Below, piece after piece: positions 34,436 to 43,360 of a stretch of DNA of 58,374 bases. The notes under the pieces were generated by a model that had not been told where the DNA came from, searched no databases, and was given only the letters and a program-made list of their open reading frames with translations. The stretch's first letter is position 1. The number at the start of each line of letters is the position of its first letter. The translations under genes and the position numbers were made by a program. The stretch comes from Microcaldota archaeon (GTDB lineage: Archaea; Micrarchaeota; Micrarchaeia; Micrarchaeales; Micrarchaeaceae), in contig JAJYTZ010000002.1 in assembly GCA_021792775.1 (NCBI GenBank), forward strand, positions 1 to 58,374. The letters run 5' to 3'.

Positions 34436-34446
34436 GCAGGCATTTT

Positions 34447-35697
34447 ATGCGTGAAGAATTTAGAAGGGAGGCAGCGACGCTTTACAAGCAGATGCCGTAC
34501 GAGAACAACGAACTATACAAAAAGTATCAGCTTCGCTTTGAATTGCCGGATTGCAATGGTACAGGAAGGTCGGATCCTGAAGTATGGAAGAGGAAGGTCA
34601 GGGAGCTTTGGGATAAGTTGAACCTGAAGTTTGATGTTGTCGTGCATAACGGCACTGACGCGTATGTGTTATCGGAAAACAGCATCAGACAATTGGATAT
34701 GAATACCATAGACGATAGAAAGCTCAGAGATAGCTTGCACAACTCCGACAAGTTTGCCGCTTACACGTATGCCAAATCAGAGGTTGCGATAGAGCTGGAC
34801 CGCGTCAAAGACGGTGTGGTCAATATATTATTTCTCAACACATCGGATTCGTTGCCTGTGATGTTCAATATCAGGGCGAGAGATGGGGCGCATGTTGTAG
34901 TCAACGAGCTCTTTCTCGGAGAGACGGAGAGAGATAGGGACAAGGATAAGAATGTAGTCTGTGGATGCATGCATGATGTAATTGCGGAGGGCGGATCTGA
35001 GGTTGAACTCACAATGCTCCATATCGAAGATAGAAACATCGACGTATTCACAATAGTCAATGGCAAGACCGAAGAGCGGAGCGTGATAAGGACGAATCTG
35101 ATAAACTTGGGGGGCAATAAAACCAGGCACAGGAACAGGATACAGGCTGTCGGGAAGGATAGCAAGATATTCACAAACGACATAGTACTGGGCTTTGATT
35201 CACAGAGAGTTGATATAGAGACAGACACCACAAGCATGAACGTGCGTACAGAATCTACGAGCAACACAAGAGCCATAATGCTGGGCTCTGCTGCCGGCAT
35301 CATAAAAAGTTTCGCAAAAATAGAGAAAGGAAGCAAGAACTCTGTCTCTAGGATAAACGAACATGGCATCGTGGATGGCGAAGACGCCTACATTTATCTC
35401 ATACCCGATATGTCTATAGACGAAAGCGATGTTATAGCTACGCATTCGGGTGCTTCGGCTCCAATTGACAGAGAGAAGATATTCTACATGCAAAGTAGGG
35501 GAGTCGACGAGAAGCTCGCAAAGCTGTTGGTCATGACAGGATTCCTTTCTGAATCGCTTGGAAGGATTCGCTCGGAATGGGTAAAACGCCTGTCGTATTC
35601 AGCAATAATCGAGAAGGTGAATAGAGGCGGCGGATTCGGATTGCCAGAAAGGGCGGACATATCAGATGTGTGGATACCAGGAGGGGAGGCTTTATGA
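34447..35697 (+). CDS. sufD: Fe-S cluster assembly protein SufD
   Basis: 416 residues, homologous to SufB and forming the SufB-SufD heterodimer on which SufC acts. The shared beta-helix core and C-terminal region are seen: ESTSNTRAIMLGSAAGIIKSF near residue 272, and SGASAPIDREKIFYMQSRGVDEKLAKLLVMTGFL near residue 336 as its SufB-like C-terminal helix region. The gene follows sufB by 11 bases and overlaps the HTH gene by four bases (ATGA). SufD normally lacks an own Fe-S ligand role and stabilises SufB. Confidence 0.9.
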   Translation: MREEFRREAATLYKQMPYENNELYKKYQLRFELPDCNGTGRSDPEVWKRKVRELWDKLNLKFDVVVHNGTDAYVLSENSIRQLDMNTIDDRKLRDSLHNSDKFAAYTYAKSEVAIELDRVKDGVVNILFLNTSDSLPVMFNIRARDGAHVVVNELFLGETERDRDKDKNVVCGCMHDVIAEGGSEVELTMLHIEDRNIDVFTIVNGKTEERSVIRTNLINLGGNKTRHRNRIQAVGKDSKIFTNDIVLGFDSQRVDIETDTTSMNVRTESTSNTRAIMLGSAAGIIKSFAKIEKGSKNSVSRINEHGIVDGEDAYIYLIPDMSIDESDVIATHSGASAPIDREKIFYMQSRGVDEKLAKLLVMTGFLSESLGRIRSEWVKRLSYSAIIEKVNRGGGFGLPERADISDVWIPGGEAL

Positions 35698-35999
35698 TAA
35701 CTTACGATAGCATATTGAAGAAATATCTGCCGTCCCTTAGATGCGAAGCTGCGCTGATGATGAAGGAAGGCTATAATATGAGCCAGAAGAGGATCGCCAA
35801 GATGCTTGGGGTAAGCCAGGCGGAAGTCAGCAAATACCTTGCGGGAGTAAGGCCTAAGGATAAGTCTGACATAGACGAAAATATGGTACGTAAGTTCGTG
35901 GGAAGCAAGGTCAGAGGAAAGGAGATTGCTGCGCAGAGAGCTGCCTGCAGCGGATGCCCTAAAGGCGCGGAAGCGACATGCTTAATAATGGTAAAATAA
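35694..35999 (+). CDS. HTH transcriptional regulator with C-terminal cysteine cluster, within the suf operon
   Basis: 101 residues from the ATG at 35694, which overlaps the sufD stop and has GGAGGGGAGG-like purines upstream. A helix-turn-helix (YNMSQKRIAKMLGVSQAEVS, about residues 26-45) is followed by a charged linker and a C-terminal CSGCPKGAEATC motif (three Cys within 12 residues). Three or four cysteines in such a tail commonly bind an Fe-S cluster or zinc. Placed between sufD and sufC, it is a good candidate for an Fe-S-sensing regulator of the operon, analogous in logic to IscR/SufR but unrelated in sequence. Confidence 0.78.
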   Translation: MITYDSILKKYLPSLRCEAALMMKEGYNMSQKRIAKMLGVSQAEVSKYLAGVRPKDKSDIDENMVRKFVGSKVRGKEIAAQRAACSGCPKGAEATCLIMVK

Positions 36000-36010
36000 C
36001 AGGTAAATAT

Positions 36011-36748
36011 ATGAAACTTGAGATAAAGGAGCTGTATGCTTCGATAGGAGGGAAGGAAATACTTAGCGGAGTCTCGCTTTCTGTTAACACCGGTGAATTT
36101 CATGTGATTATGGGGCCGAACGGCTCTGGAAAGACTACGCTAGCAAAAGCGATAATGGGAAGCCCGGGAGTTGATATAACAAGAGGGGATATACTTGTTG
36201 ATGGCAATTCTATAAAAGATATGAGTCCAGACAAGAGGGCACTACTTGGCCTGTTTCTCCAATTCCAGAATCCTGTCGAAATAGGAGGAGTTGGATATGT
36301 CAGCTTCTTGAGATCAGTGCTTGAGAAGAGGACGGAGAGCACTGTCAGCACAAAAGAATTGATGGAAAAGATAAAGGAGTACACATCCAAACTCCAAATT
36401 GACAATGGAATAGTGGGCAGATCGCTTAACGAGGGTTTTTCAGGAGGCGAGAAAAAAAAGAGCGAGGTGTTGCAGATGGCTGTGTTGAAACCAAAGATAG
36501 CTATATTGGACGAGCCTGATTCAGGACTTGATGTGGATGCTGTTAAGGTAGTGGCAAATAACATAAACGAGATATCAGAGAGGCTTGGAATGGGGCTTCT
36601 AGTCATAACACATTACAATCGCATACTCTCGTACATGAAGCCGCAATTTGCCCATATTCTATACAAAGGCAGGATAGTCTACAGCGGCGCTGCGGATGCA
36701 GTGGAGGAGATAGAAAAGAGCGGCTATGAAAGGTTTACGGGTAATTAA
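36011..36748 (+). CDS. sufC: Fe-S cluster assembly ATPase SufC
   Basis: 245 residues from the ATG at 36011 (AGGT just upstream); a longer frame from 35978 would overlap the regulator gene. The ABC ATPase motifs are intact: Walker A GPNGSGKTTLAK, signature FSGGEKKKSE, Walker B AILDEPDSGLDVDA, and the H-loop ITHYN. SufC hydrolyses ATP to drive conformational change in SufB-SufD. The KKKSE following the signature and the LQFQNP Q-loop are typical of SufC. Confidence 0.93.
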   Translation: MKLEIKELYASIGGKEILSGVSLSVNTGEFHVIMGPNGSGKTTLAKAIMGSPGVDITRGDILVDGNSIKDMSPDKRALLGLFLQFQNPVEIGGVGYVSFLRSVLEKRTESTVSTKELMEKIKEYTSKLQIDNGIVGRSLNEGFSGGEKKKSEVLQMAVLKPKIAILDEPDSGLDVDAVKVVANNINEISERLGMGLLVITHYNRILSYMKPQFAHILYKGRIVYSGAADAVEEIEKSGYERFTGN

Positions 36749-37987
36749 TTGCTGGACGTGGAGCGTATTAGAATGGATTTCCCGCTTTTGGATATACGAT
36801 ATGACGGGAAGAGAATTGCTTACCTTGATAGCGCGGCAACATCACAAAAGCCGGCGCAGGTGATAGAGAGCATATCTGATTATTATAAGACGTACAACGC
36901 CAACATACACAGAGGAATATACAAAATATCGGAAAAGGCGACAGAGGTTTACATAGGATCAAAGGAAAAGGCGGCGAAGCTGATAAATGCCGGTTCGTAC
37001 AGCGAGATAGTATATACAAAGAACGCCACTGACGCGATAAACCTTGCTGCGATAGGCTGGGGAAACAGGAACATAAAGGAGGGAGACCATATCCTCATAA
37101 CAGAGATGGAGCATCACAGCAACATTGTTCCATGGCAGATGCTCGCTAAAAAAAACGGAGCGGTGCTCGATTATGTGGATGTTGATAGATCCGCATATAC
37201 GCTCAACGAAGAGAGCCTTGAAAAGGGGCTGGCGAAGAGCCCAAAAATATTCGCATTTACCCATGTATCTAATGTGTTAGGGACCGTCAACGATGCAAAG
37301 AGATTGACTAAGATGGCGCACGATGCAGGGGCGTTAGTCCTGCTTGACGGGGCACAATCCGTGCCGCACATGAAAGTTGATATAAGGGACATAGGAGCGG
37401 ATCTCTTCGCCTTCTCGAGCCACAAGATGCTTGGGCCGGCCGGGATAGGTGTGCTTAGAGCTGAACGTAGCTTCCTTGAGGGAATGGATCCTATGATAAC
37501 TGGAGGAGATATGATTCTATCTGTCGAAAAACAGAGCAGCACATGGAACGACGTGCCATGGAAGTTTGAGGCAGGGACGCCAAATATAGAAGGAGGGGTG
37601 GGCTTCGGTGCGGCGATAGATTACCTCAATGCGGTCGGAATGGACAACATACAAAAACACGAAATAGAGATTACAAAATACGCATTGGACGCACTGGGAA
37701 CTGACGACAAGGTAAGAGTATACGGACCGGACATCAAAAGCGGAGTCAGGGGTGGGATCATTTCTTTCTCCATAAAGGGAGTGCACCCGCACGACATAGC
37801 TACGATCTTCGACAGCCATGGAATAGCGATAAGAACGGGGCACCACTGTGCGATGCCGCTAGTCAGGTCAGTGCTTGGACTGCCGGCCGCAGCAAGAATG
37901 AGCTTTTATCTATACAACAATGAAGAGGAAGTGGACCGGGCTGTGCAGGCAATAAAATCGGTAAAGGAAATATTCCATGTAGGGTAA
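36749..37987 (+). CDS. sufS: cysteine desulfurase SufS
   Basis: 412 residues; a PLP enzyme releasing sulfur from cysteine as a persulfide. Seen: YLDSAATSQKPAQVI at the N-terminus, TEMEHHSNIVPW near residue 117, LLDGAQSVPHMKVD with the PLP-binding Asp and Gln, SSHKMLGPAG with the Schiff-base Lys, and RTGHHCAMPLVRSVLG with the active-site Cys. It probably starts at TTG directly after the sufC stop, as SufS proteins usually begin MLDVERIR. It works with the SufU protein encoded four bases downstream. Confidence 0.93.
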   Translation: MLDVERIRMDFPLLDIRYDGKRIAYLDSAATSQKPAQVIESISDYYKTYNANIHRGIYKISEKATEVYIGSKEKAAKLINAGSYSEIVYTKNATDAINLAAIGWGNRNIKEGDHILITEMEHHSNIVPWQMLAKKNGAVLDYVDVDRSAYTLNEESLEKGLAKSPKIFAFTHVSNVLGTVNDAKRLTKMAHDAGALVLLDGAQSVPHMKVDIRDIGADLFAFSSHKMLGPAGIGVLRAERSFLEGMDPMITGGDMILSVEKQSSTWNDVPWKFEAGTPNIEGGVGFGAAIDYLNAVGMDNIQKHEIEITKYALDALGTDDKVRVYGPDIKSGVRGGIISFSIKGVHPHDIATIFDSHGIAIRTGHHCAMPLVRSVLGLPAAARMSFYLYNNEEEVDRAVQAIKSVKEIFHVG

Positions 37988-37991
37988 TGCA

Positions 37992-38396
37992 ATGGGACTG
38001 GATATATATGCAGAGGAGATGATATCGCATTATGAGCATCCGCACAACAAGCGCAAGATGGAAAAACCGAGCGTGGAGTTACATGAGAACAACCCTTTGT
38101 GTGGGGATGATATCACAGTATACTGTCTAGTGGAAGGAAACGTAGTCAGAGATGTCTCGTTTGATGGAGACGGGTGTGCGATAAGCATAGGCACGGCGAG
38201 CATGCTTACAGACTTTGCAAAAGGGAAAGGACTCGATGAGATAGAAAAAATGAATTTCGACACGATAAAGGAACTGATTGGAATAGATCCTGGGCCTGCA
38301 AGGATCAAGTGCGCGACGCTGGCGCTCAAGACGCTGAAGGGATGTGCGTTCCTCTATCAGCACAAAGAGATAGATAAGGCGACAAAAGAGCTCTAA
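37992..38396 (+). CDS. sufU: SufU/IscU-type sulfur acceptor protein
   Basis: 134 residues. The three family cysteines are present: NPLCGDDITVY (with the Asp of CGD), GDGCAISIGTASML, and PARIKCATLALKTLKG. In SufU these bind zinc and receive persulfide from SufS; in IscU they hold a nascent Fe-S cluster. The insertion typical of SufU between the second and third cysteines is present but short. It closes the suf operon, and a 208-base gap follows. Confidence 0.88.
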   Translation: MGLDIYAEEMISHYEHPHNKRKMEKPSVELHENNPLCGDDITVYCLVEGNVVRDVSFDGDGCAISIGTASMLTDFAKGKGLDEIEKMNFDTIKELIGIDPGPARIKCATLALKTLKGCAFLYQHKEIDKATKEL

Positions 38397-38540
38397 GGGC
38401 TGAGCGCAGAAAGACGGTACGTCTCTTATTACTTGGGATAGCGTCAGCCAATCGATGCGGTTTTGCTCAGAAAGTTTGTCCATAAACCCGCTTCTTGGGC
38501 AGGATTGACGATTTGAGCAAACCCGACGAATGCACAAGCT

Positions 38541-38582
38541 TTAAATATTTACTGTTGTATCTATATTTATACTAAAGTATAA
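38541..38582 (+). promoter_or_regulatory. promoter and palindrome upstream of the T4SS-like cluster
   Basis: TTTAAATA (38541-38548) is the TATA box. About 25 bases on, over the expected transcription start, lies a perfect inverted repeat TTATACT-AA-AGTATAA (38567-38582), 22 bases before the first ATG. A repressor bound there would block the whole nine-gene cluster. Confidence 0.55.
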
Positions 38583-38604
38583 CTTTTGATAGTAAGGTAA
38601 TATT

Positions 38605-38979
38605 ATGAGCGGAAAGAGAACGGTAAAGGATAACGCGTTTGAGGTGTTGAAGCATGCGATGCTGCCTGTCTTCATTATGGCGCTTTTGGGACTTCATCTG
38701 TCCAGTGCAGCTGGTACTGGAATCGTATCACAGCTGAATGGGATAAAGGGATTGCTTTCAGATATAGGACCCATACTCAGCGGCGTCTTGTTCATAATAG
38801 CGGGCATCTTCTATGCGCTGGGCCAGATAATGCCTCCAGACAAGCGGGCAAATTTCCATACTGCTGCAATAAACATAATAATTGGCGCGATTGTGCTCAG
38901 CGTCCTTAGTGTCGCTTCGTCCTCGCTGGCGCTTGCGTCGACGCACCTGCTTGCTAACCTAAGCAATAGCACTGGGTGA
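38605..38979 (+). CDS. small membrane protein, VirB2/TrbC/CedA1-like pilin candidate
   Basis: 124 residues. A cleavable-looking N-terminal hydrophobic segment (about residues 17-33, ending LHLSSAAG) precedes two membrane helices at about residues 52-74 and 87-112, joined by a short polar loop with PPDKR. This is the build of VirB2/TrbC pilins and of the archaeal Ced/Ted pilin subunits: two helices with a small positively charged cytosolic loop. It is the first gene of the cluster, after a clear promoter. Assignment rests on architecture and context, not on a diagnostic motif. Confidence 0.6.
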   Translation: MSGKRTVKDNAFEVLKHAMLPVFIMALLGLHLSSAAGTGIVSQLNGIKGLLSDIGPILSGVLFIIAGIFYALGQIMPPDKRANFHTAAINIIIGAIVLSVLSVASSSLALASTHLLANLSNSTG

Positions 38980-39010
38980 TTACCTGATAGGATACAATAT
39001 CGCCATAGCT

Positions 39011-40012
39011 GTGATAGGGATAATGATATCTATAGGAGGGATTGTATTGGGCATGGGTTATGCGCTAAACAACAGGAGGCTGAAGGACTTCGGCTTCGAC
39101 GAGATTTTCCAGTCGATAGTCAACGGGGTGATATTAGGGGCATTGATTTTAGCCTTCAGCCCGAACGGATTGGTGGCCAATTCTATAAATGGAGTTGTCT
39201 CTGGAGCCAATGTCTCGGCAACATGCCAGAGCTTCCTCTCTTACGACTATGCGGCATGCTTCGCATACAATTATCTTGTCGGAGCTTCTCCGATAAGCAT
39301 ACAGGGGCATAGATACAACTCGCTGATGACTGACGCGACTTTTCTCCTTACGCCGACTGTTTTGGTGTATGCGGGAGTTGCGGCTATCGGGGGACTCAAC
39401 ATCAACATGCTTGTAGCCAATGTGAATTTAAGCTATATCCTGAGCCCGATAATATCAGAGCTTGGTTTTATAATAAGGCTTCTTGTTACGTCAATGGCAG
39501 GGATATATATTCAGGCTTCCCTCCTGAGCGTTGCTACCACTATAGCCGTCCCGCTCCTGATTCCTATCGGGATAGTGCTGCGGACATTCTATCCGACAAG
39601 GAAGCTTGGCGGAGCAGTCCTTGCCATAGGGATAGGGCTGTTTGCCGTATTCCCGCTCACGTATCTTCTTGACGCCCAAATAACGTCCAGTTATTCGTAC
39701 TCTATCTCAAACCCGTCAAATACAGCCCCATTCGTAATTAAAGCGGAGGGCATAGGAAGCGCTCTTGTCACAAATTCCGGAAATAACTCTACCACCCATG
39801 GGGGGATTATAAGCACCATAACAGGATATTCCAGTTCCATATTAGACAGTTTCTACCAGTGGGTTGGCGGACTGGTTGATTCTGTCTCTCTGCTCATAAT
39901 ACAGGTTTTCTTCCTCCCTGTGCTAAGCATCATCCTCACCGTCATATCCATAAGGGAGTTGGCTTCCGTGCTCGGCAGCGAGATTTCTCTCGGTAAATTT
40001 GATATCTTTTAG
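39011..40012 (+). CDS. polytopic membrane protein, VirB6/TrbL/CedA-like
   Basis: About 333 residues with seven or so membrane helices, an extracellular Cys pair (ATCQSFLSYDYAACF), a large glycosylation-prone loop near residues 235-265, and a conserved-looking cytosolic-edge segment RTFYPTRKLGGAVLAIGIG. VirB6/TrbL/CedA proteins form the membrane channel for DNA. The first codon is uncertain: the frame is open upstream to 38963 with GGTGAT at 38975-38980 but no ATG, GTG or TTG at the right spacing; GTG at 39011 or ATG at 39023 are the standard choices, yet both cut into a predicted helix. Confidence 0.62.
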   Translation: MIGIMISIGGIVLGMGYALNNRRLKDFGFDEIFQSIVNGVILGALILAFSPNGLVANSINGVVSGANVSATCQSFLSYDYAACFAYNYLVGASPISIQGHRYNSLMTDATFLLTPTVLVYAGVAAIGGLNINMLVANVNLSYILSPIISELGFIIRLLVTSMAGIYIQASLLSVATTIAVPLLIPIGIVLRTFYPTRKLGGAVLAIGIGLFAVFPLTYLLDAQITSSYSYSISNPSNTAPFVIKAEGIGSALVTNSGNNSTTHGGIISTITGYSSSILDSFYQWVGGLVDSVSLLIIQVFFLPVLSIILTVISIRELASVLGSEISLGKFDIF

Positions 40013-40020
40013 GTGTTTGT

Positions 40021-40761
40021 ATGATTAGTCTCCAGGAAAGAAAATTCTTTTTGGCTGCTTCTGTAGCAGTCGAATCGTTGCTCTTTGTCATAGGCATCTC
40101 TGTCAGATATTATGCGCTTCTGGCGTTCGCCGCAATCGGGACGGCTGTAATCCTTGTGGCGTATTTCGGCTGGGATATAATAGATGCGATAATGATAAAA
40201 CATACAGGAGTGATCGAACTGCTCTCCAATTATAGGATATCTGGAGAGATGAACAGCGCGGTGTTTCGCAAGGACAAGCATTATTCTGCATTGTGTGTGG
40301 CGAGAGTCGAAAATCTTGGCGATGGGAAGTTTGACCAGAGCAGGTTCGATAAGATGGTTGCCGGGCTCGGCTTTCCCTTTAGGATATCCATACAGCTTGA
40401 GAGAATGAATACCAGGCAGATTTCGGAGAGGCTCCAGACCAAAAAACGTATGAAAGAGATACGGATAGCTGATATCGGGACCGCGACAAACAAAGAAGAG
40501 CTCGAGAAAAGGAGGCTGATGCAGGAAGTCGCATACCTTCAAAACCAGATATCTGAGATAAACGGAGGCGGGACAGCGCTGCGTTTCTCCTACAACCTGC
40601 TATGTGTGGGAAACGGAGATACCGCACATGCTGCTGAAGCAGAGACATTATCAAGGATTAGGCGACTGTGCAGCGAATTTGACTCTGCGTTCGGCTCTTC
40701 TTCCAAGCAGCTACGCAGGGAAGAGCTTACCTCGTTTATAATGATGGAGTTGTTGGCATGA
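40021..40761 (+). CDS. membrane-anchored protein upstream of the first HerA/VirB4 ATPase
   Basis: 246 residues. Two N-terminal helices (about residues 10-28 and 32-52) are followed by a cytosolic domain with mixed strands and a helical segment rich in Arg and Lys (about residues 120-180). The layout is like the N-terminal part of VirB4/TrbE-type ATPases. It ends four bases inside the ATPase gene, so the two may be halves of one functional unit. No motif identifies it further. Confidence 0.6.
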   Translation: MISLQERKFFLAASVAVESLLFVIGISVRYYALLAFAAIGTAVILVAYFGWDIIDAIMIKHTGVIELLSNYRISGEMNSAVFRKDKHYSALCVARVENLGDGKFDQSRFDKMVAGLGFPFRISIQLERMNTRQISERLQTKKRMKEIRIADIGTATNKEELEKRRLMQEVAYLQNQISEINGGGTALRFSYNLLCVGNGDTAHAAEAETLSRIRRLCSEFDSAFGSSSKQLRREELTSFIMMELLA

Positions 40762-42083
40762 AACTTACCAAATTTATCTTATCGGATAAAGCTGCGGTGT
40801 ATTCCGCAGCCCCAATTGCACGTGAGCTTCCGGAAAAGCTCGCCTTCTCCGAGAGCGGAATATACATAGGGAAATCGAAAGGATACAGGATACCTGTATT
40901 TCTCGACCTAGAGTCACTGATAAACCCCCACATCTCGATAATAGGCACGACCGGCTCGGGCAAGACACACCTTTCTAAGGTGTTGCTGGCTGGTTATGCC
41001 GCGGAGAAAGATTGCAATATTGTTGTGCTTGATTGGAATGGGGAGTACTGTAAGACTGTGGAAGATATCGGGGGGAGAATCTGCAAAATTGGGGATGGGG
41101 ACCGAATCTCATTGTTTGAGGCCTTCAAAGAGGTAAGGGAGGCGCTGCATTTCATATCAGAACAGTCCGGGATGGACGAGAGCGAACAGGCGGTTCTTTA
41201 TGACCTGTTTCTCTCCAAGAAAAGCAAACGCGTGTCTTCCGGCCAAATATCGAAATGTTTGGATGGAATTCACAAAGGCGGGATGAGAAAGAAACTTGGA
41301 GGGATAATATCGCTCGGCGTATTGGAGGAAGGCGGAATAAAGCTTATGTCGTTATTTTCAGGAGTTGTGTCTATCGACCTCTCCGCTCTGCTCTCCTATG
41401 AGGACAAGGCATTCTATTCTAAGATGATTCTGAAGGGGATGCTGTCCGGCATGTATACCTCCGGAAGAAAGGATGGGATAGAGAGGATACTGATCCTTGA
41501 TGAGGCTTGGAAGCACATCGCAAACGATAATGATATAGGGAAATTCTTCAGGGAGAGCAGAAAGTATGGATTCGGGATTATCGCCACATCCCAACTTGTC
41601 TCTGATTTAAGAAACGAGATAATAGGAAACTCCGCCTGCTTCTTCGTGTTTAAGCTGCAGAACGATTCAGACATACTCGCGCTTAGGTCTGCTGATATAA
41701 TAGGTGATTACAGCCCCGCCGGGCTGAACCGCGGAGAGTGCATACTCTCAATCTCTTTCAAGGCGTATGACAAGCCGTATTCTGCGATAATAGACGTTAT
41801 GTCAGGGAATCTTGCTAAAGTTTTTTGCATAAGAGGTGGTAATATGATAAGAAATATCTCAAAGATTGATTTAGAGAACATGCTCAGGGATTACCTTGAG
41901 GATGATGGTCGTGTCTCTAAAGTTATTAAGTCAGTAGAGGCGGCTGGCAACGCAATAGATGCTGAGGGCCTAGTTTTCGAGCTGAAGCTGGCAGGGCTGT
42001 CCAGAATCAATATACTCCTGCTCCTTTCCGAGCTCGGAATAGATGGGAGACTCTCGATGGACATATACAAATCCAGTGCATGA
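40758..42083 (+). CDS. HerA/VirB4-type ATPase (first copy)
   Basis: 441 residues. Walker A GTTGSGKTHLSK lies near residues 61-72 after a short N-terminal beta domain, VVLDWNGEY follows, Walker B is ILILDEAWKHI near residue 247, and IATSQLVSDLRNE is the sensor/Q region. This is the FtsK-HerA superfamily signature shared by VirB4, TrbE and archaeal CedB, which pump DNA or pilins. A helical C-terminal ~75 residues has no counterpart I recognise. It overlaps the upstream gene by four bases (ATGA) and the downstream frame starts within 20 bases. Confidence 0.85.
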   Translation: MKLTKFILSDKAAVYSAAPIARELPEKLAFSESGIYIGKSKGYRIPVFLDLESLINPHISIIGTTGSGKTHLSKVLLAGYAAEKDCNIVVLDWNGEYCKTVEDIGGRICKIGDGDRISLFEAFKEVREALHFISEQSGMDESEQAVLYDLFLSKKSKRVSSGQISKCLDGIHKGGMRKKLGGIISLGVLEEGGIKLMSLFSGVVSIDLSALLSYEDKAFYSKMILKGMLSGMYTSGRKDGIERILILDEAWKHIANDNDIGKFFRESRKYGFGIIATSQLVSDLRNEIIGNSACFFVFKLQNDSDILALRSADIIGDYSPAGLNRGECILSISFKAYDKPYSAIIDVMSGNLAKVFCIRGGNMIRNISKIDLENMLRDYLEDDGRVSKVIKSVEAAGNAIDAEGLVFELKLAGLSRINILLLLSELGIDGRLSMDIYKSSA

Positions 42084-42099
42084 TATGGAAGGTAAGATG

Positions 42100-42714
42100 A
42101 TGTTAGAGTCTGGAATAACGGTAAAGGCACAGATAATGACAGATATGAATCTTCTAAAGGAACGTCTGGCAGAAATCGGTACTCTGCGATTGATAAAGGA
42201 CGGCACGACGCTTTCCTATGAGCTATCTGATGCGAAGGCAAGCGCTGTGATCTCCTTCGGGCATGATGGCATAAGCATGCATTACTGTTGTGAGGCTCCG
42301 TCTAAAGCGATTAGGAAGAGGATGTTTGCGCGGCTCCTATCGGTTTTAGTCTCGATAGAGGGTTTGTATTCGATAGGGCTGTCTGCAATATATGCGGAAA
42401 CCATTGACAACATAGATTTTGAGGGTTTTGAGAAGAATGCGCATGACACATATTTTATGAAATATTCGAAGAGGCTGAAGATGTTAAGCGGAATAAACTA
42501 CTTGCTTTACGGATCATTCTCAGAAGTCAGGGATGAGAATCTTAGATTGGGAGAGATGGTTGATATGTATAAGACGCTTCTGTTTGAAGCTCTGCGCTCT
42601 TGGGAAAGCATATCGGGAAAGAAGATGCAGGTCTGGCAGGAGAAGGTGGAAAGAAGTCTGTCAGATGAACTGATACGTGAATATCAGATATGGTGTAAAA
42701 ATGAGAGACGCTAA
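42100..42714 (+). CDS. cytosolic protein of the T4SS-like cluster, unknown
   Basis: About 204 residues from the ATG at 42100, chosen because GGAAGGT lies a few bases before it; in-frame ATGs at 42085 and 42097 are alternatives. No membrane helix or known motif is seen. An alpha/beta N-terminal half (TLRLIKDGTTLSYELSDAKA) precedes a helical C-terminal half. It overlaps the next gene. It is likely a soluble part of the machine. Confidence 0.6.
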   Translation: MLESGITVKAQIMTDMNLLKERLAEIGTLRLIKDGTTLSYELSDAKASAVISFGHDGISMHYCCEAPSKAIRKRMFARLLSVLVSIEGLYSIGLSAIYAETIDNIDFEGFEKNAHDTYFMKYSKRLKMLSGINYLLYGSFSEVRDENLRLGEMVDMYKTLLFEALRSWESISGKKMQVWQEKVERSLSDELIREYQIWCKNERR

Positions 42715-43360
42715 ACTGTTGGTGGCGCTTTTGGCGGTTGCGCTATTGATCACTTTTATCGGAGATTACACCTGGGCATTTATAGCGTGGGGTATCGCTT
42801 TTCTCTCTTTTGCCGTTTTTTATGCGGATGGGATCGGCGCTGGAGATACAATAAGAATATCATACGTTGACAAAAGATACAATGAGACCGCAGCAAAGGG
42901 AGAGAAGATAATAGAGCATGCAGAAGGTGTAGGCAGGCATAGACAAGGAGGTTACGTTCTGATAGAGGAGCTTTATGTGCATGCTAAGAGGGCTGGATTG
43001 GACGTAGGAAAAGCAGAGATAGAGGGGCTGCTGGCCTTTTACAGCTCGATCGGAAGGCTGACTTACACCAATGGCATTGCGCTGTTTGGCGATTCGCCGA
43101 GGCTGGGTATCTCTTATTTGGAGAGCCTTAAGGAGGAAAAAGATGGATGCGGGTTAGATAAAGTTGAGGCGGAGACGAAAAAATTGACAGAGCCGCTTTT
43201 GGATGGGATAAAATCCGATATCCGCGATGGAAATTTCTTAGTCATAGATGAGCATGAGTTATATAAATACAGGTCTGCGATCTCTCTGCCCCGCATAGAA
43301 AATGTCAGACTGATGAACCGTATCTTATCCAAAGAGGTGAGCTTTTATGAACATGATTAG
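42701..43360 (+). CDS. membrane-anchored protein of the T4SS-like cluster, unknown
   Basis: 219 residues from the ATG at 42701 (GGTG five bases upstream). Two closely spaced helices (about residues 5-38) anchor a charged cytosolic domain. Around residues 60-130 the pattern RQGGYVLIEELYVHAKRAGLDVGKAEIEGLLAF resembles a winged-helix, which could bind DNA or a partner. It overlaps both neighbours slightly. No homologue is recognised. Confidence 0.6.
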   Translation: MRDAKLLVALLAVALLITFIGDYTWAFIAWGIAFLSFAVFYADGIGAGDTIRISYVDKRYNETAAKGEKIIEHAEGVGRHRQGGYVLIEELYVHAKRAGLDVGKAEIEGLLAFYSSIGRLTYTNGIALFGDSPRLGISYLESLKEEKDGCGLDKVEAETKKLTEPLLDGIKSDIRDGNFLVIDEHELYKYRSAISLPRIENVRLMNRILSKEVSFYEHD

